From positions 372,001-436,000 of the forward strand of contig NZ_JOEE01000002.1 of the NCBI RefSeq assembly GCF_000720925.1: a stretch of DNA of 64,000 nucleotides, in the 5' to 3' direction. Source of the DNA: Phycicoccus jejuensis. GTDB taxonomy: Bacteria; Actinomycetota; Actinomycetes; Actinomycetales; Dermatophilaceae. Numbering within the stretch: position 1 is the stretch's first letter; each line of letters starts with the position of its first letter. The translations under genes were made by a program, and so were the position numbers. The notes under the pieces are model-generated. The model saw nothing but the letters and a program-made list of their open reading frames with translations, ran no database searches and was not told where the DNA came from. This document shows positions 34,401-42,228 of this stretch, piece after piece.

Positions 34401-34903
34401 CCGTGTCGGCCGCCCGCTCGGGCCTGCGCGAGGTCGCGCAGCTCGCGACGATGCCGCTCGACTGGGACCACGCGGACGCCCTCGCGCTCGTCGAGGACTC
34501 CTGGCGGGTGCGCGAGCTGGAGGATCACGTCCGCTGGTCCTCCGCGCCGGAGGTGCTCGACCGGGTGAGGGCCGTCCTCGGCGGCCCGGACGTCTCGTTG
34601 GCCGAGGCCTTCCCGGGATGGCCCGCAGCCCTCACGCCGGCCGACGGGAGCATCCTCACGACGCTCGGGCTCGTCGCGGACCGGTTCGGGGCCGCCGGCC
34701 TCGACGAGGTCGTCGTCGTCGACCAGTCCACCCGCGAGCACCGCGACCAGGGGCTGCACGTCGTCAAGACCGTCGTGCCGGGCACCGTCCCGATGGTGTT
34801 CGGGCAGGCCCACCAGCGCCTCCTCGGCATCCCCCGGCTCGAGGCCGCCCTGGCCGGCCGCGAACCCGGGCCGCACCCCTTCGACCCGCACCCGTTCCCG
34901 TGA
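31475..34903 (+). CDS. Fused Ocin-ThiF-like leader-binding protein and YcaO azoline synthetase
   Basis: 1142 residues, two enzymes in one chain. The N-terminal about 700 residues are of the ThiF/Ocin-ThiF partner type, which binds the leader and presents the core; a zinc site is visible as CPACAETRR (about 599) and HPTCAWCG (about 669). The C-terminal YcaO domain (about 715-1142) has RSVAVLEAYERLAG, LESSSGCALGSS, EVAERDAF and a proline-rich end (PHPFDPHPFP) like the PxPxP tail of azoline-forming YcaOs. It uses ATP to activate backbone amides so that Cys or Ser/Thr side chains cyclise to azolines. Thiopeptide loci usually encode these as two proteins (TbtF and TbtG); here they are fused. It overlaps both neighbours by four bases. 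Confidence 0.87.
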   Translation: MRLKARPDLHHAPLPDGVYVSSGTGEFALSGWSGFADLMARCLPLLGEGADEDDLVGAIGTEKARPAVRHLLGQLEAHDMVLRLDHLVPDAPVGADRERHAELLAYLECRSAQPYAAFEEILSARILLVGPDDALAVAGSALRGLGIEGDVEDSGREHDVAVTVLPRDRVGDVPPRASRVLPVVVGERASLVGPLVHDLRGWTRWRTLVDRTLDREGPVVDEAAATAVAVSSAVHLLLQDLASVAGPDAYVVSGDTLGVRALDLPRETPHDGTEATLDTVDDEGDDADLAGWLGRLTDPWLGLVTPDDEDALPQMPVALRRLRTADRGVVVAEGVDQQHAAASAALAVARRVSGGGAAGTTGRRWLLDGALRLLAGRAGDGALLEVEDPRGVRLVDALTTAGAAPRVTVHGLPGLGWVLARCALADGRATTAWGPDAQEAALDALSRAVAVHTLPAEGSVLLGAPGTAALRTAPATAVAMLADDLGTWLAVRGLRLVGRAHPADPHLGPAPLHAGQVRIVEEPDTLRGAARTGSVEAVAAQLRSRTDAAVVVTTGWDHDALERAVQAARAGDSALVPLQTTADAVVAGPVWSPSSTAGCPACAETRRRTVLDHVLGTDLRVATTPSGPAPASLLELAATTLRNTRPLREGEVVVVSTDGVTRHDVLRHPTCAWCGPVPGSAPPAGLPLVDEPVDADDPTRVAAGTPLLRADRLEAAVDDRYGPVRGILREESVPYAMSMAVLAGGPVMGHGRALSFDQTRSVAVLEAYERLAGFPYEAPIVEDRTYREVAADAVDPLRLGQYSAEQLAHPSSKVEAYGPDVPLDWAWGVDLATGRPRLVPAEIGFYQYDHAFKRDLRGSRAAGPEQRRRLFLESSSGCALGSSLAEATVHALFEVAERDAFLLSWHRAAPLPRIPAGELADPVVDALVALVESRGLDVHFLRATQDVDLPVVWVLAVSRDGRFPASFTSAGSGADPVSAARSGLREVAQLATMPLDWDHADALALVEDSWRVRELEDHVRWSSAPEVLDRVRAVLGGPDVSLAEAFPGWPAALTPADGSILTTLGLVADRFGAAGLDEVVVVDQSTREHRDQGLHVVKTVVPGTVPMVFGQAHQRLLGIPRLEAALAGREPGPHPFDPHPFP

Positions 34904-36441
34904 GCGTCGCGGTGCCGCCCCGGCCGTGCGGACCCGGGTGGCTGCCGGGGTCCGCGCGCCAGGGCGCGGTGGACCGCGAGACCCTGTGGTACGACCACGC
35001 GCTCGGGGTGGACCGTCCGGGGCCGGCGCCCTGGGTGCTGCGCGGCTCGGGCGACGCCTCACCACCGCCCCCCGAGCCGCTCTCGTCCCTCGTGGCCGGG
35101 GCGCCGGTCACCCGGCCGTGGCCACGGGGGCTGTGGGACGCCGCTCGACGGACCCCGTTCGCGCACTGCTCATCCTCCACCGACACGGACCGCGGGCGCC
35201 CCGTGGACGCCCGCCTGCTCCGGCTCGCGGCGCGGGCCGTCGCCCCCGTGCGCCGTGACCCCGACGACCCCTACAACGACCACCGCGCCTACGCCTCCCC
35301 CCGCTGCCTCTTCCCCGTCGCGGCGGCCGTCGTCGTCGACGGGGAGTGGCACGTCCTCGACCCGGACCGCCGCGCGGTGCTGGCCACGGGGGTCACCGCC
35401 GACCCGGAGCACGCGACCGGGGCGGTCGCGCTGACCGGGCGGTGGGACGCCGTTCCCTCGGGCTACGGCTGGTTCCGCGGCAGCCTCGTCGCCCTCGAGA
35501 CGGGCATCCTCCTGCGCCACCTCGCGGCGCTCTCACGGCTCGACGGCCTCCCCCTCACGCTTCACACCCCCCGGCAGGGCTGGGAGACAGGCGGACTCGC
35601 GCGGCTGTGGCGCGACCCCGGACGCTGGTCACCGCCGTGGGTGCTGACCCCCACCGACGCCGTCCCGGGGCAGACGGGCGAGGCACCGCGGCCGGGACCG
35701 TCCGCGCCGGGGGCCGCGCAGCACCTCGACGACGCCGGCGCCGACCTCGCCCGGGTCTACCGGTCGCACACCCTCGAACGGCCGCCGGTCGCCGTGCCCA
35801 CCGGCCTGTCGGTCGAGAGCGACGACGGCGCCGGCTCCTGGGGCGACGTGCTCTGGCGCCGCAGCGCCGGGCGGATGCCCCGCCGCCTCTTCGGGTTCCG
35901 CGTCGCCGACGCCCCCGTGTCCCTCGACGACGCGAGGGCCCTCGCCCGCTGGGCCGTGCCCCCTTCGCCGGTCGACGAGGCGGTCGAAGGCCTGCGCCTG
36001 CACGCGGTCGTGCGTGACGTCCCGGGGCTGATCCCGGGCGTGCACGAGGTGCTCGCCGGCCGCTTCCACCGCCGGACGGACGTCCCCCACGACGCCGTGC
36101 AGCGCTTCACCGGCTCCTACCTCTACGGCTCGGACGAGCTCTCCCGCAGCGACATCGCCCGCGCACCGCTCGTCTTCGTCGTCACGTCGTGTCCGCGCGC
36201 GTCCGTGGGCCGTGCCGGGCCGGGCGCCTGGACGGCGACCCACGTCGCGACCGGCTGGCTCGTCCACGGGCTGGGGCTCGGCGCCGCCGCCCGCCACCTC
36301 GTGGCCCGTCCCGTGCGGGCCCTCGACGAGCGCGACGTCGCCGACGCGCTCGCCCTCGACCCCGACGAGATGCCCGGCATCGCCGTCGTGGTGTCCCACC
36401 ACGCCCCGCACGGCGGGCTGCAGATCGACCTCAGGAGCTGA
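34900..36441 (+). CDS. Nitroreductase-fold oxidase-like protein (TbtE-like, two half-domains)
   Basis: 513 residues from a GTG that overlaps the YcaO stop. Two nitroreductase-like halves can be traced. In the first (about 75-220) are YNDHRAYASPRCLFPVAAAV and SGYGWFRGSLVALETGILLR. In the second (about 325-510) are WRRSAGRMPRRLFGFRV, then ATHVATGWLVHGLGLGAAAR and PGIAVVVSHHAP. Thiopeptide clusters carry an FMN dehydrogenase of this fold that oxidises azolines to azoles; the size and position fit. Because a second, more canonical SagB-type oxidase is encoded at 37553, this one could instead have a structural role or act on a different ring. Single-base overlap with the next gene. Confidence 0.65.
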   Translation: MSVAVPPRPCGPGWLPGSARQGAVDRETLWYDHALGVDRPGPAPWVLRGSGDASPPPPEPLSSLVAGAPVTRPWPRGLWDAARRTPFAHCSSSTDTDRGRPVDARLLRLAARAVAPVRRDPDDPYNDHRAYASPRCLFPVAAAVVVDGEWHVLDPDRRAVLATGVTADPEHATGAVALTGRWDAVPSGYGWFRGSLVALETGILLRHLAALSRLDGLPLTLHTPRQGWETGGLARLWRDPGRWSPPWVLTPTDAVPGQTGEAPRPGPSAPGAAQHLDDAGADLARVYRSHTLERPPVAVPTGLSVESDDGAGSWGDVLWRRSAGRMPRRLFGFRVADAPVSLDDARALARWAVPPSPVDEAVEGLRLHAVVRDVPGLIPGVHEVLAGRFHRRTDVPHDAVQRFTGSYLYGSDELSRSDIARAPLVFVVTSCPRASVGRAGPGAWTATHVATGWLVHGLGLGAAARHLVARPVRALDERDVADALALDPDEMPGIAVVVSHHAPHGGLQIDLRS

Positions 36442-37367
36442 TGCACGTGACCCGCTGGACCACCCGCCACCTCCACCTCTCGACCGGGGCCGTGAGCGCC
36501 CTCGACCGCGTCGTCGAGCACGTCGTCGCCCCGGTGGCGGCCGAGACCGGCCGCCCGTGGTTCTTCGTCCGCTACTGGCAGGGCGGCCCCCACGTCCGGT
36601 TGCGGGTCCGCGACCTCGACGACGCCGAAGCCGCCCGCCTCACGGCCCGGCTCGAGGAGCTGCTGCCGCAGCACGCGGCGCCCCGCCCGGACGAGCCGCT
36701 CGTCGACGTCTCGACCTACATGGCCGAGGCCGGACGCCAGGCCCGCGGCGAGACCGGCGAGAACCGCCGGGTCGACACCCTCCGCGTGCCCGGCGTCCAC
36801 GCCGCGCACTACGAGCCGGAGATCGAGCGGTACGGCGGCCCGGCGGTGATGGACGCCTCGGAGGAGCTGTTCACCCGCTCGAGCGAGCTCGTCGTCCGGC
36901 TGCTCCCCCGCCTGCCGGACCTCGGCGCTCGGCGACAGGTGGCGCTGCGGCTCACCGAGGCCGCAGCACGCTCGATCGGCCCGGACGTCGCCCGGGCCGT
37001 CTTCCACGAGATCGGTCGGCGTTCGTGGGCCGCCTGGGCGGCGTCCTACGGGTACGAGCCGTCGCTCGTCGCCCGCGTCTCCATCGTGCGCGCGGCTCCG
37101 TCCCCGGCGGCCTTCGCCGAGCTGTCCGGGTGGGCTCGCGGCTGGCACGACGACGTCGCGGACCTCGTCGGCACGCTCACGACGGCCGGGGTGCCCCTGC
37201 CCGGCACGGTCGTCTCGTCGCACGTCCACATGACGCACAACCGGCTCGGGCTGACCATCCTCGACGAGCTGCGCACCTACGCCGTGCTCGCCGCGACCTT
37301 CCCGGCGCCCGCCGGCAGCGTCCCGGACCTCGGCCTGCCCGTCCCGCCGTCCGCCGTCCCGGCCTGA
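36441..37367 (+). CDS. LanB C-terminal elimination subunit (thiopeptide type)
   Basis: 308 residues of the SpaB_C/thiopeptide-type biosynthesis domain. Conserved segments are WFFVRYWQGGPHVRLRVRD (about 33-51), AHYEPEIERYGGPAVM (about 120) and SSHVHMTHNRLG near the C-terminus (about 255). It removes the glutamyl group placed by the 28884 product, giving dehydroalanine and dehydrobutyrine. The ATG shares one base with the preceding TGA. It is the last gene of the plus-strand operon and is followed by a strong hairpin shared with the convergent SagB gene. Confidence 0.85.
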   Translation: MHVTRWTTRHLHLSTGAVSALDRVVEHVVAPVAAETGRPWFFVRYWQGGPHVRLRVRDLDDAEAARLTARLEELLPQHAAPRPDEPLVDVSTYMAEAGRQARGETGENRRVDTLRVPGVHAAHYEPEIERYGGPAVMDASEELFTRSSELVVRLLPRLPDLGARRQVALRLTEAAARSIGPDVARAVFHEIGRRSWAAWAASYGYEPSLVARVSIVRAAPSPAAFAELSGWARGWHDDVADLVGTLTTAGVPLPGTVVSSHVHMTHNRLGLTILDELRTYAVLAATFPAPAGSVPDLGLPVPPSAVPA

Positions 37368-37412
37368 CCCCACCCGTCGCACCGGCCCCCGCTTCTCGGG
37401 GTGACCCCGAAA

Positions 37413-37454
37413 GGTCCACGAGACCCCGGCTCCGAACCCGGGGTCTCGTGGACC
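37413..37454. terminator. Bidirectional terminator hairpin of the thiopeptide locus
   Basis: Perfect 17-bp arms (GGTCCACGAGACCCCGG and its complement) around an eight-base loop, 45 bases after the elimination gene and 98 bases from the convergent SagB gene end. It can stop transcription from both sides. Confidence 0.8.
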
Positions 37455-37552
37455 CCCCCCGTCTCGGCCGGTCGGCGCGCGGTTCCGCACCGGGCGGCCT
37501 GGGAGGGACCCCCGGCGGGCACGCCCCCTCCGACGTGCCGGACCGGGGACGC

Positions 37553-39013
37553 TCAGGCGGTCGTCTCGTCGAGGACGGTCCAGCCGGCCATCGGCGCGCC
37601 CTCGACGACGTCGCGCGGGTCGCGGCGCCCGAGGACGAAGTCACCGACGGACGACTCCCGCAGGTAGTCCAGCCCGAGCACCCGCGCGGCGAGGTCGGCG
37701 TCCCCGTTGCCGAGGGCACAGGGCGCGAGGTCGAGGTCGGTCGCGACGAGGTACATCGTCTGGTAGATCGCCCCGGTGGTCCGCAGGACGTTGGCGTAGG
37801 CGATGGACCGGTAGCGCCACGACATCCGCTGGAAGCGCGCGGTGAGCGTCAGCAGCACGTCCGGGCTCGCGGGATGTCCCGTGGCCGCCGCCGCCACCGC
37901 GAGCATCGCGCTCGCCCCGCCGGCGTCGTCGGTGACCAGCTCGAGACGGTGGTGCAGTGCGTCGTAGTGGTAGATGCCCGGCGCCAGTCCCTCGCACCGG
38001 CGCACGGTGAGGTACAGCTCGTGCTCGTAGAGGCCGCCACCGCTCGGGTAGGGGCGCGACACCTTCGACTCCTGCCCGGCGTCCGCCGGCGGGTCGAAGC
38101 GCGCGCGGTCGCGGAACGAGCGGTGGAGGAAGGCGCCGAGCTCCTCGAGCGACACCGGGGTCCGCGCGTAGTCGCGGATGGACCGCCGCCGCTCGACGGC
38201 CTCGGCGAGGCTCAGCCCGCCGGTCCAGGGCGCCGGTCGCGGCAGGTCGACGACCGCGAGGGCGTCACCGCGCGGGGGGACGACCGCCGGCAGCGGGTGG
38301 ATGCGGCCACGATGCGGGCTGAGGGCCCCGAGCGGCTCGTCGTGGCGCCCGGAGCGGCTGCGGCTGTGCATCAACAGGTCGTGGAAGTCCCACTGGACGA
38401 GCGTCGGGTCGGTGTCCGTCGCGAAGCCGCCGTCCGGGCGGGCCCGCTCGACGAGGCCGGCGCCCACCCAGTGACCGAGGACCTCGACGGCCGCGTCCTC
38501 GCAGGTCGTACCCGTCACGAGGTCGCGGACCCGGCGCGGGGTGCCCAGGTCGACGGCGAGCGCGCGGGCGAGGTCGGAGGTGAGCACGAAACGGTGGGTG
38601 GCCCGCGGGCACTCGAGGACGAGGACGTCCCCCCGCGTGCGCAACAGCGCGAACCGGTCGAGGCGCAGGACATCGGTCTCCGCGAGGTCGGCGGGCTCGT
38701 ACGCCGTCGAGCGGGTCGTCGACTCGTGGCGCATCACCTCGTGGGCGTCACAGCGCAGCCGGGTCGTCGTCAGGTGCCCCATCCGCGCAAGCAGTCGCTC
38801 GGTCGCCTCACGGACCACCTCATCGGCGTCCGGTCGGCCCTCGGCGAGGTGGCGGCGAAGGGCCTCGGGGATGCCGCGCAGCCGCGTCGTGCGGCCCTCG
38901 CCGGTGAGGACGAGGTCGGTACCCTCGACGCGGGCGGTCACGCCGTCGCGCAGGCCGGGCCAGGCGGTGAGGACGGTCGTCGGGGCCTCGACGAGGCCGG
39001 CGTCCGGGGTCAC
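37553..39013 (-). CDS. SagB/ThcOx-type azoline dehydrogenase
   Basis: 486 residues starting at a GTG that overlaps the stop of the upstream membrane gene. The N-terminal 200 residues carry a winged-helix-like, possibly leader-binding region (DVLRLDRFALLRTRGD). The C-terminal half is a nitroreductase: RRRSIRDYARTPVSLEELG (about 265), RPYPSGGGLYEHELYLTV (about 320) and YRSIAYANVLRTTGAIYQTM (about 405). SagB enzymes use FMN to oxidise thiazoline or oxazoline rings made by YcaO proteins. It is the most likely azole-forming enzyme of this locus. It is transcribed towards the main operon, from its own regulon operator. Confidence 0.85.
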   Translation of the reverse strand: MTPDAGLVEAPTTVLTAWPGLRDGVTARVEGTDLVLTGEGRTTRLRGIPEALRRHLAEGRPDADEVVREATERLLARMGHLTTTRLRCDAHEVMRHESTTRSTAYEPADLAETDVLRLDRFALLRTRGDVLVLECPRATHRFVLTSDLARALAVDLGTPRRVRDLVTGTTCEDAAVEVLGHWVGAGLVERARPDGGFATDTDPTLVQWDFHDLLMHSRSRSGRHDEPLGALSPHRGRIHPLPAVVPPRGDALAVVDLPRPAPWTGGLSLAEAVERRRSIRDYARTPVSLEELGAFLHRSFRDRARFDPPADAGQESKVSRPYPSGGGLYEHELYLTVRRCEGLAPGIYHYDALHHRLELVTDDAGGASAMLAVAAAATGHPASPDVLLTLTARFQRMSWRYRSIAYANVLRTTGAIYQTMYLVATDLDLAPCALGNGDADLAARVLGLDYLRESSVGDFVLGRRDPRDVVEGAPMAGWTVLDETTA

Positions 39014-39603
39014 GACGGGGCGCCGGGACGGACGGCGTCGAGCGCCATGAGCAGCAGCATGACGACGCCCGTGACGACGGCGGCGGCCGCGACGGGCACG
39101 GTGCCGGCGACGAGGCCGAGCAGCACCCCGACGACGCCGATCGCGGCGAGCGACCAGCCGAGCGTGCCGAACACCGGCGCCCCGAACGCGCGGGCGAACG
39201 GCACGAAGTGCAGGCCGACGGCCACGACGACGACGGCGGGCATCAGCTCCGGCCGGCCCGCGGCGTCGAGGACGAACCGACCGATGGCGAAGCCGGCGAG
39301 CATCCCGAGCACCGAGGCGCTGTAGACGAGGCCGGCGCCGGGGCGCGGGGGGCCGACGTCACGCAAGCGCCGCGGCCGCAGCAGCACGGCCCAGGCGCAG
39401 ACGAACACGGCAGCCGCCCAGGCGAGGACGGCCACGGTCGGCCACGAGCCCGGCAGGAGGTCCTTGTTGACGTGCACGAACGCGCTGGCCCCCGAGCCGC
39501 CGATGATGACGCCGAGCACCTGCGGGTGCAGGAGGTGCTGGATGCCGCGGTGCGGCCGGTCGGTCGGCACCCGGGCGGCCGACGGGTGGTGGGTCGTCGT
39601 CAT
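39010..39603 (-). CDS. Membrane protein of the thiopeptide locus
   Basis: 197 residues with about six hydrophobic segments (from about 30 to 195) and no recognised motif. The ATG at 39603 is preferred over an upstream frame extension because GAGAGGACC lies before it. It overlaps the SagB gene by four bases, and the two share an upstream operator, so it belongs to the biosynthetic locus. Product export or immunity is the simplest role, since the locus has no other transporter; the sequence does not show it. An integral component of the modification complex is another option. Confidence 0.65.
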   Translation of the reverse strand: MTTTHHPSAARVPTDRPHRGIQHLLHPQVLGVIIGGSGASAFVHVNKDLLPGSWPTVAVLAWAAAVFVCAWAVLLRPRRLRDVGPPRPGAGLVYSASVLGMLAGFAIGRFVLDAAGRPELMPAVVVVAVGLHFVPFARAFGAPVFGTLGWSLAAIGVVGVLLGLVAGTVPVAAAAVVTGVVMLLLMALDAVRPGAPS

Positions 39604-39685
39604 CGGACGGTCCTCTCTCGGTGGTCGTCCCAGCCTGGCCGTCGCCCCGCCGGCCGGGGCAGTGCCGCCGGCCACCGACCCGTGA

Positions 39686-39697
39686 TGACACCCGTCA
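39686..39697. promoter_or_regulatory. TGAC-N4-GTCA operator before the membrane protein/SagB operon
   Basis: TGACACCCGTCA, 83 bp upstream of the minus-strand ATG at 39603 and 118 bp from the egtB start. It is identical to the site before the lanthipeptide precursor (11001), 28.7 kb away, and is the right-hand limit of the regulon in this window. Confidence 0.65.
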
Positions 39698-39814
39698 TCC
39701 GGGTGGACGGCGGCCGTCGTCCCGATGACCGGTGCACGTGGGGTGTCCCCTGTCGGTGGGCTGGGTAAGGATGGACGTCACGCTCGACCGGCCCCGACCG
39801 AGAGGAGCGCCGCC

Positions 39815-41146
39815 ATGTCCACCTCGACGTGGGACGCCAGCACCCTGACCACCCGCTACGACGAGGTCCGCTCGCACACCGAGACCCTCGCCTCCCCGCT
39901 CTCGCCCGAGGACCAGACGGTCCAGTCGATGCCGGACGTGTCACCCACGAAGTGGCACCGCGCCCACGTGACGTGGTTCTTCGAGACCTTCGTGCTCAGC
40001 GAGCACGAGCAGGACTTCGCGCCCTTCCAGGACCGCTACTGGTTCCTCTTCAACAGCTACTACGAGGGCATCGGCCCGCGGTACTCGCGCGCCGACCGGG
40101 GGTTCATCACCCGCCCGGGCGCCGCGGACGTGGGGGTCTACCGCGGCAACGTCGACGAGCGCATGCGCGACCTCGTCGAGCGCCTCGACGAGGGCTCCCT
40201 CGAGAAGCTCGCGCCGACCATCGAGCTCGGCTTCCACCACGAGCAGCAGCACCAGGAGCTGCTGCTCATGGACATCAAGCACGTCCTCTCGCGCAACCCG
40301 CTCGAGCCCGTCTACGGCGGTACCCGGCCGGCGCCCAGCGAGCCGGACGCGCTCGGCTGGGTCGACGTCGAGGGCGGTCTCGTCGAGATCGGCCACGAGG
40401 GCGGCGGCTTCTCCTTCGACAACGAGCTGCCCCGCCACCGGCAGTGGCTCGAGCCCTACCGGCTCGCCGACCGCCTCGTGACCAACGGCGAGTGGCTCGA
40501 GTTCATGGCCGACGGCGGCTACCAGCGCCCCGAGCTCTGGCTCTCCGACGGCCTCGCGCGGGTCCGGGCGGAGGGGTGGCGGGCACCCCTGTACTGGACC
40601 GAGCACGACGGCGTCTGGCTCGAGCACACCCTCCACGGCACCTGGCCGGTCAACCCCGGCCTGCCGGTCAGCCACGTCAGCTTCTACGAGGCCGACGCGT
40701 ACGCGGCGTGGGCCGGCAAGCGGCTGCCGAGCGAGGCGGAGTGGGAGCACGCGGTCGTCGTCGACGGCCAGGCCGACGCCGCGCACTCCGGCGGAAACCT
40801 CGCCGACCTGCGGCACTACCACCCGGCCGCGGCGCCGGAGCGGGACGGCGAGCACCGGCTGCGTCAGGTCTACGGCGACTGCTGGGAGTGGACCTCGTCC
40901 GCGTACCACCCCTACCCCGGCTTCCACCCCCCGGCGGGAGCCATCGGCGAGTACAACGGGAAGTTCATGTCGAACCAGATGGTCCTGCGCGGCGGCTGCG
41001 CCCTCACCCCGCCGGCGCACGCCCGGCTCACCTACCGCAACTTCTTCCCGCACGGCTCGCGCTGGGCCCTGTCCGGCGTGCGGCTGGCCGACGGCGGTGC
41101 GCCGCAGGCCCGACCGGCCGACGCGGCGACGGGGGCCGACGCGTGA
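39815..41146 (+). CDS. egtB: Ergothioneine sulfoxide synthase EgtB
   Basis: 443 residues. It has the DinB-like N-terminal domain with the non-haem iron motif FHHEQQHQELL (HX3HXE, about 139) and the C-terminal formylglycine-generating-type domain (FSFDNELPRHRQWLEPYRLA through RGGCALTPPAHARLTYRNFF). EgtB joins hercynine and a thiol substrate (gamma-glutamylcysteine or cysteine) using O2. Ribosome binding site AGAGGAG. It overlaps egtD by four bases. egtA and egtC, which supply and trim gamma-glutamylcysteine in mycobacteria, are not adjacent, so this pair may use cysteine or the other genes may be elsewhere. Confidence 0.92.
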   Translation: MSTSTWDASTLTTRYDEVRSHTETLASPLSPEDQTVQSMPDVSPTKWHRAHVTWFFETFVLSEHEQDFAPFQDRYWFLFNSYYEGIGPRYSRADRGFITRPGAADVGVYRGNVDERMRDLVERLDEGSLEKLAPTIELGFHHEQQHQELLLMDIKHVLSRNPLEPVYGGTRPAPSEPDALGWVDVEGGLVEIGHEGGGFSFDNELPRHRQWLEPYRLADRLVTNGEWLEFMADGGYQRPELWLSDGLARVRAEGWRAPLYWTEHDGVWLEHTLHGTWPVNPGLPVSHVSFYEADAYAAWAGKRLPSEAEWEHAVVVDGQADAAHSGGNLADLRHYHPAAAPERDGEHRLRQVYGDCWEWTSSAYHPYPGFHPPAGAIGEYNGKFMSNQMVLRGGCALTPPAHARLTYRNFFPHGSRWALSGVRLADGGAPQARPADAATGADA

Positions 41147-42135
41147 GCGGCGTCGTCGAGCCCCGGGTCCAGGTCCTCCTCGACCCCGACTGGGCCTCCG
41201 GCTCGCTCGTCGACGACGTGCGCCGCGGGCTCGGCGGCCGCCCACGGCGGCTTCCCCCGAAGTGGCTGTACGACCCGGTCGGCGCCGACCTCTTCGACGA
41301 GATCACCCGGCTGCCGGAGTACTACCCCACCGAGGCCGAGCGGGCCATCCTCACCGCGCACGCCGCCGAGATCGCGCAGGTGTGCGACGCCTCGACCCTC
41401 GTCGAGCTCGGCAGCGGCACGAGCGACAAGACCCGCACGCTCCTCGACGCCTTCCGCGCCGAGGACCGCTCGCACGGCCCGCTCGCGCGCTTCGTGCCGG
41501 TCGACGTGTCCGACGGCACGCTGCGCGAGGCGGCGTCGATGCTCAGCGTCCGCTACCCCGGGATGGCCGTCGAGGCCGTCGTCGGCGACTTCACCCTCCA
41601 CCTCGGCCAGCTGCCCCGCGGCGACCGCCGGATGGTCGCCTTCCTCGGCAGCACGATCGGCAACTTCTACCTCGAGGAGCGGGCCGCCTTCCTCGGCGCG
41701 CTCGCCGACTCCCTCGACACCGGCGAGTGGCTGCTCCTCGGCACCGACCTCGTCAAGGACGCCGACCGCCTCGTCGCGGCCTACGACGACTCGGCCGGCG
41801 TCACCGAGCGGTTCATCCGCAACTGCCTGGTCGTCGTCAACCGCGAGCTCGGGGCCGACTTCGACCCCGGCGCCTTCAGCTACGTCCCCTTCTGGGACCC
41901 GCGGATGGAGCGCATCGACATGCGGCTGCGCGCCGAGGAGCCGCAGGTCGTCACCGTCCCGGGCGCCGACCTCGTCGTCGAGCTCGCGACCGGCGAGGAG
42001 ATCTGTGTCGAGATCTCGACGAAGTTCCGGCACGAGGGCATCGCCGCGGAGCTCGGCGAGGCCGGGTTCAGCGTCGAGCGGACGTGGACCGACGACGCCG
42101 GGGACTTCGCGCTCACGCTGGCGCGGCGCGACTGA
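41143..42135 (+). CDS. egtD: L-histidine N-alpha-methyltransferase EgtD
   Basis: 330 residues. It trimethylates histidine to hercynine using three S-adenosylmethionine molecules, the first step of ergothioneine synthesis. The SAM motif VELGSGTSDKTRTLLDA (about 85), FLGSTIGNFY (about 165) and the substrate-loop region around EICVEISTKFR (about 285) are characteristic. The GTG overlaps the egtB stop (GTGA), so the two enzymes are made together. No later pathway gene follows. Confidence 0.93.
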   Translation: MSGVVEPRVQVLLDPDWASGSLVDDVRRGLGGRPRRLPPKWLYDPVGADLFDEITRLPEYYPTEAERAILTAHAAEIAQVCDASTLVELGSGTSDKTRTLLDAFRAEDRSHGPLARFVPVDVSDGTLREAASMLSVRYPGMAVEAVVGDFTLHLGQLPRGDRRMVAFLGSTIGNFYLEERAAFLGALADSLDTGEWLLLGTDLVKDADRLVAAYDDSAGVTERFIRNCLVVVNRELGADFDPGAFSYVPFWDPRMERIDMRLRAEEPQVVTVPGADLVVELATGEEICVEISTKFRHEGIAAELGEAGFSVERTWTDDAGDFALTLARRD

Positions 42136-42228
42136 CGCGCCGCGGCCCCGCGCCGCCACGTTGCACACCGACCACCGCCGGGCGGGTGCCGCGCCGGTGA
42201 CCCCCTCGACGTCACGGAGACTGGGCAG

